From NCBI GenBank assembly GCA_023426265.1, contig JAFABA010000042.1, positions 1 to 5,423 of the forward strand: 5,423 nucleotides of DNA. The letters run 5' to 3'. The position numbers and the translations under genes are program-made. The DNA comes from Bacillota bacterium (lineage in GTDB: Bacteria > Bacillota > Clostridia > Christensenellales > CAG-138). Positions 1 through 5,423 of the stretch are shown here, piece after piece. The stretch's first letter is position 1. Each line of letters starts with the position of its first letter. The notes under the pieces are model-generated. The model was given only the letters and a program-made list of their open reading frames with translations. It ran no database searches and had not been told where the DNA came from.

Positions 1-1095
1 CATTTTGACGTGGATCTTGACGCCAAGGTCGGCTCGCTCTCCGTGGCCAGCAAGCAGCTTGTTGCCATCTGCCGCGCGCTGATGTTTGACGCCAAGCTCA
101 TCATCATGGACGAACCCACAACGGCGCTCACCCGCAAAGAGGTCAACTCGCTGTTCCAGATCATACTCGACCTCAAAAAGCAGGGAATCGCCACCCTGTT
201 TGTCAGCCATAAGCTGGACGAAGTATTTGAGATATCCGAGCGCTTCACCATATTGCGAAGCGGCGAAAAAATAATCACCGGCAAGACGTCCGAACTGGAC
301 AATAAAAAGTTTACGTATTACATGACCGGGCGCGAGTTCGAGGATCACCCGTTCGAGCCCAAGGAGCTCTCAAAAGAGCCCGTGCTGACGGTAGAGAATC
401 TTGGGGCGGACGGCTTCTTTGAGGACGTCAGCTTTTCCCTGCACAAGGGCGAGATTTTGGGCGTTACCGGGCTGCTGGGGTCGGGCCGCACGGAGCTTGC
501 GCTTTCGCTCTTTGGCATGCAGCCCGTGGACAAAGGCTCCATCACAATCGATGGCAAGCGCGTTACGCTGAATTCTCCCGAAGCCGCCATGGAAAACGGC
601 GTCGGCTACGTGCCGGAGGACCGGTTGTCCGAAGGCCTGTTCCTCCCGCGCAGCATCGGGGACAACATCGTGGTATCCGAGCTTGAGAAGCTTTCCACCA
701 AACTCGGCATTCTCGATCAAAAGAAAAAAAAGCGGGAGATTGCCCGCTGGGTGGAGGAGCTTTCCATCGCCACGCCCAACCCGGACAACGCCTGCAGCAC
801 GCTTTCTGGCGGCAACCAGCAGCGCATCGTGCTGGCCAAGTGGCTTTCGCGGGATTTGAAGGTACTCATACTCAACGGCCCCACCGTGGGCGTGGACATC
901 GGCTCCAAGCATGACATCCATCAGATTTTAAGAAAGCTGGCGGAGCAGGGGCTGGGCATCATCATTATATCCGACGATATTCCGGAGATATTGGCCAACT
1001 GTTCCAAGGTGCTGATCATGCGCGACGGCCGCATCAGCGCGACTCTTTCGCCCTCCGGCGTAGACGCGCAGGCGCTTTCGCAGCACATGATGTAG
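1..1095 (+). CDS. Sugar ABC transporter ATP-binding protein, duplicated-NBD RbsA/MglA type (5' end cut by window)
   Basis: Cytoplasmic ATPase subunit that powers import of a monosaccharide through the two permeases encoded just downstream. The frame is open from base 1, so the start lies outside; 364 residues are visible, against about 500 for the family, so roughly 135 N-terminal residues including the first Walker A are missing. Numbering from the first visible residue: NBD1 has a signature-like SLSVASKQ (12-19), an intact Walker B LIIMDEPT (33-40) and switch His70 in FVSHKLDE. NBD2 has GLLGSGRT (157-164; Arg for the Walker A Lys, usual in this family), the family segment VGYVPEDR (201-208), a good signature LSGGNQQ (268-274), and then VLILNGPT (288-295) where LILDEPT is usual. 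NBD2 also has Asp-Asp after ISD instead of a switch His. NBD2 therefore looks non-catalytic. Stop TAG at 1093-1095. Family assignment is firm; the sugar is unknown. Confidence 0.95.
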   Translation, partial: HFDVDLDAKVGSLSVASKQLVAICRALMFDAKLIIMDEPTTALTRKEVNSLFQIILDLKKQGIATLFVSHKLDEVFEISERFTILRSGEKIITGKTSELDNKKFTYYMTGREFEDHPFEPKELSKEPVLTVENLGADGFFEDVSFSLHKGEILGVTGLLGSGRTELALSLFGMQPVDKGSITIDGKRVTLNSPEAAMENGVGYVPEDRLSEGLFLPRSIGDNIVVSELEKLSTKLGILDQKKKKREIARWVEELSIATPNPDNACSTLSGGNQQRIVLAKWLSRDLKVLILNGPTVGVDIGSKHDIHQILRKLAEQGLGIIIISDDIPEILANCSKVLIMRDGRISATLSPSGVDAQALSQHMM

Positions 1096-1106
1096 GGGGT
1101 GAAAAT

Positions 1107-2129
1107 ATGGCGAAAGTATTTAAGAAGCTTACGCAGCGCAACGAGTTCTATATATTCCTGGTTCTCGTATTGCTGAGCATCGTCATACAGGCGCGCTCGG
1201 GGCAGTTCTTTACCTCGAACAACGTCGTGGACCTTCTTTCCGCCCTCATCGTACCCGGCCTGTTCGCTCTGGGCGCGTTCATGGTCATCGTCTCCGGCGG
1301 CATCGACGTTTCGTTCCCGGCGCTGGCGTCTCTGAGCATGTACGCCACCACGCGCATCTTAGTGGACGGCAACTATCAGGGCGGCATGCTACTGCCCATC
1401 GTCATGTCCCTGTGCTTCGGTGCAATCTTAGGTGCGGTCAACGGCTGGCTCATCGCTTCCTTCAAGCTGCCGCCGCTCATCGTCACGCTGGGTACATCAA
1501 GCGTATTCAAGGGCGTCATGCAGGGGGTATTGAATTCCGTGCAGATCGCCGTCATCCCGCCGGGCATGTCCTCGTTCGGTACTTCCGCGCTGTTTATCGC
1601 AAAAAACGCGCAGACCGGGCTTACCTCCCGCATGCCGGTCGCGTTCCTGGCGCTCGCCATCGTGCTGCTGCTTGTCTATTTCATCCTGCAGCGCACCATG
1701 TATGGGCGCGGGCTCTACGCCATAGGCGGCAACGAGGTCAGCGCGCTCCGCGCGGGCTTTAACGTATGGTCTATCAAATTCTTCCTCTATGTGGGCGTGG
1801 GGATGATCTCGAGCCTTGCGGGCATCATCCGCGTGTGCATGATGACGCAGGCGCACCCCACCAACATGCTGGGCATGGAAATGATGATTATCGCGGGCGT
1901 GGTGCTGGGCGGCACCGCCATCACCGGCGGCGCCGGCACGCTTACGGGCTGCATGCTGGGCACCATACTCATCGTCATGGTGCAGAACTCCTTGATCCTG
2001 CTGGGTGTCCCGACATTCTGGCAGGGATTGTTCCTGGGCCTGCTGATCCTAGTGGGCACGGGGGTGAGCGCCATGCAGGTATCCCGCGCAAATGATGTGA
2101 AGGGCCGCAAGGCAGGGAGGGCGCTGTGA
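1107..2129 (+). CDS. Sugar ABC transporter permease, RbsC-like (first of two)
   Basis: Integral membrane subunit of the branched-chain-amino-acid/ribose-type permease family (BPD_transp_2), 340 residues, close to the usual 320-340. After a short basic cytoplasmic N-terminus (KVFKKLTQR) there are about eight to ten hydrophobic segments, roughly at 13-29, 42-63, 66-82, 93-116, 122-142, 177-195, 224-245, 257-275, 279-300 and 303-323. Family landmarks are SGGIDVSF (63-70), LPPLIVTLGT (121-130), the cytoplasmic coupling stretch YGRGLYAIGGNE (199-210) and VVLGGTAITGG (265-275). The tail is basic and polar. The ATG follows the ATPase stop by 11 bases and is preceded by AGGGGGTGA (1094-1102), one mismatch from the ideal Shine-Dalgarno sequence. 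It is expected to pair with the second permease as a heterodimer, as in two-permease sugar importers such as LsrCD or YtfT/YjfF. Substrate not determinable. Confidence 0.95.
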   Translation: MAKVFKKLTQRNEFYIFLVLVLLSIVIQARSGQFFTSNNVVDLLSALIVPGLFALGAFMVIVSGGIDVSFPALASLSMYATTRILVDGNYQGGMLLPIVMSLCFGAILGAVNGWLIASFKLPPLIVTLGTSSVFKGVMQGVLNSVQIAVIPPGMSSFGTSALFIAKNAQTGLTSRMPVAFLALAIVLLLVYFILQRTMYGRGLYAIGGNEVSALRAGFNVWSIKFFLYVGVGMISSLAGIIRVCMMTQAHPTNMLGMEMMIIAGVVLGGTAITGGAGTLTGCMLGTILIVMVQNSLILLGVPTFWQGLFLGLLILVGTGVSAMQVSRANDVKGRKAGRAL

Positions 2130-2131
2130 TG
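2115..2131 (+). promoter_or_regulatory. Shine-Dalgarno and TGATG stop-start overlap between the two permease genes
   Basis: GGGAGG at 2115-2120 lies inside the 3' end of the first permease gene. The stop TGA (2127-2129) shares its A with the ATG (2129-2131) of the second permease. An in-frame GTG at 2126 is only 5 bases from the Shine-Dalgarno and is the less likely start. The layout suggests translational coupling (inference). Confidence 0.7.
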
Positions 2132-3133
2132 AACGCAAAGAAAAAAGGCATTCGCGCCATCATCAAGGACGTGCACATCGGAAGGCTCTTGGCCCTGATG
2201 GCATTCTGGATGATATTCATGGCGATATTCCGCTTTGGCAAATTCTATACGCTGATCAATTTCCAGACCATGGCCGCTCAGTTCCCGGAATTCGGGCTGA
2301 TGGCGCTCGGCATCATGCTGTGCATGATCACCGGCGGCATCGATCTTTCGGTGGTGGGCGTCGCGAACTTTGCCTCCATCGCATCCGGCATCCTGTTAAG
2401 GGAAATGGCGAGCGGCGGCCAGGAGCTGACGGGCTTTGGCATATTTATCGTTATGGCTTTCGGTGTCTTGATCGGCGCCGTGGCCGGCATATTCAACGGG
2501 CTTTTGATTTCCAAAATCAAAATTCCGCCCATACTCGCCACGCTCGGCTCCTATGAGCTCTTTACCGGCATCGCCATCATACTCACCAAGGGCAAGGCCA
2601 TCAGCGGTTTGCCCATTACCTACGCAGAGACCATTGCGTCTAAGCTCTTTGGGTTTGTGCCCATACAGCTGCTGTTCTTTATCGGCATGGTCATCCTGCT
2701 TTCGTTCCTGCTCAACCGCACCACCTACGGCACCCGGCTCTATATGCTGGGCACCAACGCCACCGCGGCGAAGTTCAGCGGGTTGAAGGTCGATCAGCTG
2801 CTTATTAAGACCTACATGCTTTCGGGCATCTGCGCGGCTCTCGGCGGGCTCATCATGCTGGCGAACTACAACTCCGCGCGCGCGGACTACGGCACGGTGT
2901 ACACGCTGCAGTGCGTGCTCATCGTGGTGCTGGGCGGCGTGGATCCTGCGGGCGGCAAGGGCCGCATCAGCGGCGCGGTGCTCGCCATCTGCGTGCTGCA
3001 GATGCTTTCTTCCGGCCTCAACCGCTTCCCGGAGATCTCCAGCTTCTATATCCCGCTCATCTGGGGCGGCGTGCTGCTGCTTGTCATGGTGCTTAACTTC
3101 TTCACCGAGAACAAGCGCATCAAAGAAAAATAA
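2129..3133 (+). CDS. Sugar ABC transporter permease, RbsC-like (second of two)
   Basis: Second membrane subunit of the same importer, 334 residues from the ATG at 2129. It has the same family layout as the first permease but is clearly a different protein. Landmarks are TGGIDLSV (68-75), IPPILATLGSYELF (132-145), the coupling stretch TYGTRLYMLGTNATA (199-213) and VVLGGVDPAGGKGR (266-279). Hydrophobic helices run from about residue 18 to 325, between a lysine-rich N-terminus (MNAKKKGIR) and a charged C-terminus (ENKRIKEK). The start is a choice. GTG at 2126 and ATG at 2129 are adjacent in frame; ATG is preferred because GGGAGG (2115-2120) then sits 8 bases upstream, and it forms a TGATG overlap with the previous stop, a classic coupling arrangement that favours equal amounts of the two permeases. 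Starting at 2126 would add one residue. Family assignment is firm. Confidence 0.94.
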   Translation: MNAKKKGIRAIIKDVHIGRLLALMAFWMIFMAIFRFGKFYTLINFQTMAAQFPEFGLMALGIMLCMITGGIDLSVVGVANFASIASGILLREMASGGQELTGFGIFIVMAFGVLIGAVAGIFNGLLISKIKIPPILATLGSYELFTGIAIILTKGKAISGLPITYAETIASKLFGFVPIQLLFFIGMVILLSFLLNRTTYGTRLYMLGTNATAAKFSGLKVDQLLIKTYMLSGICAALGGLIMLANYNSARADYGTVYTLQCVLIVVLGGVDPAGGKGRISGAVLAICVLQMLSSGLNRFPEISSFYIPLIWGGVLLLVMVLNFFTENKRIKEK

Positions 3134-3148
3134 GAGGAGGGCGGCCAT

Positions 3149-3601
3149 ATGCTCAAAAACGTACCCGGCGTGCTTTCACCGGAAGTATTAAAAGTGCTTG
3201 CGGAAATGGGCCATAACGACGTCATCGTGCTGGGGGACGGCAACTTCCCCGGCGCGGGGCTTGCTAAAAGCGGCGGCGCGCAGCTGATCCGCGCGGACGG
3301 CATCGGCGCCACGGCGTTATTGGACGCCATCCTCACCATGATACCGGCGGATACCTATGTGGAGACGCCTATCGTCCTGATGAAGCGCGAACCGCAGGAC
3401 GCGGCGCTTGACATTCCTATCTGGAAGGAATTTGAGGCCGTGGTGGAAAAGCACGATCCGCGCGGCAAAAAAGCCATCGGCTTTATCGACCGCTTCCGCT
3501 TCTATGAGGAAACCAAGAACGCCTACGCCGTGATCCAGAGCGGGGAAGAGGCGGTGTACGCCTGCGTGATGATCCGAAAGGGCGTTATCAAGAAGGGATA
3601 A
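3149..3601 (+). CDS. FucU/RbsD-family sugar mutarotase
   Basis: Predicted cytoplasmic mutarotase that speeds interconversion of the anomers of a free sugar so that downstream enzymes receive the right form. It has 150 residues, near the 140-155 usual for FucU and its animal homologue FUOM. The N-terminal SPEVLKVLAEMGHND (10-24) carries the family His22, followed by GDGNFP (29-34) with Asp30 and the substrate-site segment RADGIG (48-53). The middle (DTYVETP 68-74, IPIWKEFE 89-96) resembles FUOM more than RbsD. RFRFYEETKNAYAV (115-128) matches the conserved RFxFYE block with Tyr119. Near the C-terminus YACVMIRKGV (137-146) stands where YGN or YAN is usual, so a conserved Asn is Cys here. The ATG has AGGAGGG (3135-3141) 7 bases upstream and follows the permease by 15 bases, which ties it to the importer. 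Exact sugar (fucose, ribose or other) unknown; the gene is not named fucU for that reason. Confidence 0.9.
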   Translation: MLKNVPGVLSPEVLKVLAEMGHNDVIVLGDGNFPGAGLAKSGGAQLIRADGIGATALLDAILTMIPADTYVETPIVLMKREPQDAALDIPIWKEFEAVVEKHDPRGKKAIGFIDRFRFYEETKNAYAVIQSGEEAVYACVMIRKGVIKKG

Positions 3602-3637
3602 GTTCCCCCGGCGCAACAAAGCACAGGAGGACATGAA

Positions 3638-4381
3638 ATGAAAGTACTGTTTGCGGGCGAAAGCTGGACGATCGCCATGAGCCACATCAAGGGCTTCAAT
3701 GTGTTCGAAAGCTTTTCCTACGACGAATCCACCAGCGACAACATCCGCCGCATCTGTGAAGAGGCGGGCATCGAGTTCCACTACATGCCCTCCCATACCG
3801 CGGCACGCCATTTTCCGGGTCTAGACGGGTTGAAGGAATACGATGTGGTCGTCCTCTCCGATATCGGCAGCGACACGTTCTTGCTGCACCCGGAGACGTT
3901 TGAAAAATCCATCGTGCGGGAAAACCGTCTCGTCTCCCTCTGCCGGTTTGTGGAGGAAGGCGGCGGGCTTGCGATGTTTGGCGGCTGGAACTCCTTCACC
4001 GGCATGGGCGGCAAGGCACGCTACGGAATGACGCCGCTCAGGCGGGTGCTGCCCGTGGAATTGTACCCGTATGACGACCGCAGCGAAGTGCCGGAGGGCG
4101 CTATGATGCGCGTCGTTCAGCCGCAGCATCCGATCTTCGCAGGTGTGGATCTAACTTGGCCGCCATTCTTGGGCTATAACCGGCTGCTGCCCAAGGCGGG
4201 CGCACAAACGCTTGCCGTAAACGATGAGGATGTCATGATTGCGGTCGAAGAGATCGGCAAAGGCAGGACATTCGCGTTTGCAAGCGATATTTCGGCGCAC
4301 TGGGCGCCGCCCGCTCTCACGCAAAGCGAACCCTACGCGCATTTTATCGCCAACGTATTCCGCTGGCTGGGCAAAGCTTGA
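3638..4381 (+). CDS. Glutamine-amidotransferase-like protein lacking the catalytic Cys (GATase1_like/DUF1355 type)
   Basis: Soluble 247-residue protein with the flavodoxin-like class I amidotransferase fold and no signal peptide or membrane segment. MKVLFAGESW (1-10) is the first strand, YDVVVLSDIGSDTF (68-81) the central strand, and FVEEGGGLAMFGGWNSF (104-120) the region where class I amidotransferases place the nucleophile elbow. No Cys is present there; the only cysteines are Cys40 and Cys102, so glutaminase activity is not expected. HPIFAGVD (164-171) and GRTFAFASDISAHW (209-222), with His221, match the C-terminal pattern of the GATase1_like family. The family is uncharacterised and often sits beside sugar metabolism genes (recollection, not searched). 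The ATG has AGGAGG (3625-3630) 7 bases upstream, 36 bases after the mutarotase gene, as the last gene of the operon. A role in binding or sensing a sugar or its derivative is only a guess. Confidence 0.82.
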   Translation: MKVLFAGESWTIAMSHIKGFNVFESFSYDESTSDNIRRICEEAGIEFHYMPSHTAARHFPGLDGLKEYDVVVLSDIGSDTFLLHPETFEKSIVRENRLVSLCRFVEEGGGLAMFGGWNSFTGMGGKARYGMTPLRRVLPVELYPYDDRSEVPEGAMMRVVQPQHPIFAGVDLTWPPFLGYNRLLPKAGAQTLAVNDEDVMIAVEEIGKGRTFAFASDISAHWAPPALTQSEPYAHFIANVFRWLGKA

Positions 4382-4416
4382 TCCCCTGAATATTCAATCC
4401 CCTTTTTTCCCGCAGG

Positions 4417-4447
4417 AAAGGCCGCTCGATTGAGCGGCTTTCTTGTC
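4417..4447 (+). terminator. Rho-independent terminator of the transporter operon
   Basis: A ten-pair stem with one G-U pair joins AAGGCCGCTC (4418-4427) to GAGCGGCTTT (4432-4441) across a four-base GATT loop. It is followed by a modest T-rich tail, CTTGTCT. It lies 36 bases after the stop of the last operon gene. Read on the other strand, the hairpin sits about 20 bases after the folC stop but is followed by only three U residues, so it may serve folC weakly. The 80-base convergent gap (4382-4461) otherwise holds only a T6 run (4403-4408) and a 10-base palindrome. Confidence 0.75.
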
Positions 4448-4461
4448 TATCATAGGACTTG

Positions 4462-5423
4462 CTAGTTTAACCCGAAATAGTTCCGTACTTTGCCGATATA
4501 GTAGAGCGAGCCGAATGCACAGAGTACGTCGTCTTCCCCGCACAGCGAAAGGCCCTCTGCAATTGCGTCCTCCAGCTTCGCGTATGCCTGTACCGGCTTC
4601 CCGTACTGGCTCAGGTGAACTGCCAGCGCTTTGGCGGGAAGCGCGCGCGGGCTTTCCGGGGCAATGGTTAAAAAGCGTTCGGCAAGAGGCGCAATCTCCC
4701 GCATCATATCGCCATAATCCTTATCCGAAAGCACGCCCACAAGAAATATGATGGGTTTTCCCGGGAAATATTGCTGCAATCCCCGCTTTAGCGCGGCGGC
4801 GCCCTGCGTGTTGTGCGCGCCGTCTATCAGTACGAAGTGGTTAATATGCACCAGCTCCATGCGTCCCGGCCAACGGGCCGACAACAATCCATTTTGGATC
4901 GCTTCCTCCGTCACAGGGAAGCCCTTGCCCTGCAATAAGCGCGTTGTATGGAGTGCAAGCGCGGCGTTTCCCAGCTGATGCTCGCCCAACAAAGAGATCT
5001 GATATTCCCCAAAACCGGTGTACGTGAACCGCTGTCCCCACAGGCCGAACTCTGTCAGCCGCATGCCCGACAAGTCGATTTTGTGCAGCCTTGCGCTGCG
5101 TTCTGTACAAACTTCCTCAAATACCGTCTCGGCCTCCGGCGGTTGCGGATACAGCACCACGTCGCACCCGGGCTTTATGATTCCCGCTTTTTCAGACGCG
5201 ATCTTTTCTAAAGTATTCCCCAGCACCTCGGTGTGGTCGTAGCCCAGCCGCGTGATAACGGCGGCCTCCGGCGCTTTTATGATGTTTGTGGAGTCGAGCC
5301 TGCCGCCAAGGCCCACCTCCAGCACCACGATATCGCAGCCCTGCTCCGCAAAGTAGGCAAAGCCCATCGCTGTAACAAGGTCGAATTCCGTGGGGCTGGG
5401 CAAACCTGCCGCTTCCATATCCG
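4462..5423 (-). CDS. folC: Dihydrofolate synthase/folylpolyglutamate synthase (5' end cut by window)
   Basis: Cytoplasmic Mur-ligase-family enzyme that joins glutamate to dihydropteroate and adds further glutamates to folates using ATP. The frame runs off the right edge. About 319 residues are visible against roughly 420-430 in the family, so some 105-110 N-terminal residues including the GTNGKGS P-loop are missing. The ATG at 5418 is internal, since the frame stays open upstream and PTEFD follows as in full-length FolC. Numbering from that Met: LEVGLGGRLDSTN (33-45), GYDHTEVLGNT (59-69), KIASEKAGIIKP (72-83) containing the Lys that is carbamylated in characterised FolC, LLGEHQLGNAAL (143-154), RWPGRMEL (182-189), IDGAHNTQGA (198-207), GVLSDKDY (228-235) and FGSLYYIGKVR (302-312). 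All are FolC hallmarks in the right order. Stop TAG at 4464-4462. The gene is convergent with the sugar operon and unrelated to it in function. Confidence 0.96.
   Translation of the reverse strand, partial: DMEAAGLPSPTEFDLVTAMGFAYFAEQGCDIVVLEVGLGGRLDSTNIIKAPEAAVITRLGYDHTEVLGNTLEKIASEKAGIIKPGCDVVLYPQPPEAETVFEEVCTERSARLHKIDLSGMRLTEFGLWGQRFTYTGFGEYQISLLGEHQLGNAALALHTTRLLQGKGFPVTEEAIQNGLLSARWPGRMELVHINHFVLIDGAHNTQGAAALKRGLQQYFPGKPIIFLVGVLSDKDYGDMMREIAPLAERFLTIAPESPRALPAKALAVHLSQYGKPVQAYAKLEDAIAEGLSLCGEDDVLCAFGSLYYIGKVRNYFGLN

Noticed and set aside
724..731. A8 tract in the ATPase gene, considered as a slippage or frameshift site
   Set aside because: The frame is intact on both sides and encodes a plausible lysine run (KKKK) in a variable linker; no alternative product is suggested.
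370..921. Antisense open frame of 183 codons opposite the ATPase gene
   Set aside because: No recognisable domain or ribosome site, and it overlaps fully with a clear ABC ATPase frame.
2396..3148. Long antisense open frame of 250 codons opposite the second permease gene
   Set aside because: It is the mirror of a GC-rich permease gene. The product is His/Ala/Glu/Gln-rich low-complexity with no family motif, and the sense strand has a convincing gene with its own ribosome site.
3602..3637. Gap between mutarotase and GATase-like genes as a possible internal promoter or attenuator
   Set aside because: Only 36 bases, with no -35/-10 pair or hairpin seen; it holds just the ribosome binding site of the next gene.
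3317..3811. Antisense open frame spanning the mutarotase-GATase junction
   Set aside because: It covers the 36-base gap but has no family resemblance; both sense genes have good Shine-Dalgarno sequences and conserved motifs.
4387..4396. Ten-base palindrome TGAATATTCA in the convergent gap
   Set aside because: Too short and AT-rich to call an operator, and it sits downstream of genes rather than in a promoter region.
4398..4410. T6 run just after the operon, considered as a first terminator
   Set aside because: No stable GC-rich stem directly precedes the T run; the hairpin at 4418-4441 is a much better candidate.

Overview
The window looks like bacterial chromosome, most plausibly from a moderately GC-rich anaerobic member of the Bacillota (Clostridia-like). 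This rests on strong AGGAGG-type ribosome binding sites before almost every gene, tight gene packing, and the general look of the proteins. The taxonomic guess is inference; no rRNA or marker gene is present to settle it.

Positions 1-4381 on the + strand hold one run of five co-directional genes with gaps of -1 to 36 bases. In order they are: the 3' three-quarters of a duplicated sugar ABC ATPase (RbsA/MglA type), two different RbsC-type membrane permeases joined by a one-base TGATG overlap, a FucU/RbsD-family sugar mutarotase, and a cysteine-less glutamine-amidotransferase-like protein (GATase1_like/DUF1355 type). This reads as a monosaccharide import operon. The permease pair forms the channel and the ATPase drives it. 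The mutarotase would interconvert anomers of the incoming sugar. The last protein is an uncharacterised companion. The periplasmic-type sugar-binding protein and the promoter are not in the window and are presumably upstream. The FucU-type mutarotase suggests a fucose-, ribose- or similar pyranose/furanose-type substrate, but the sequence does not fix which.

Positions 4382-4461 are a short convergent intergenic gap with a hairpin terminator closing the transporter operon. Positions 4462-5423 on the - strand hold the C-terminal three-quarters of folC (dihydrofolate/folylpolyglutamate synthase), a housekeeping folate gene running off the right edge. It is convergent with the operon and not functionally linked to it.

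No tRNA, rRNA, CRISPR, insertion sequence or phage feature was seen. The most notable points are the degenerate second ATP site of the ABC ATPase (Walker B Asp-Glu replaced by Asn-Gly), an unusual C-terminal active-site motif in the mutarotase, and the operon placement of an amidotransferase-fold protein that has lost its nucleophile.
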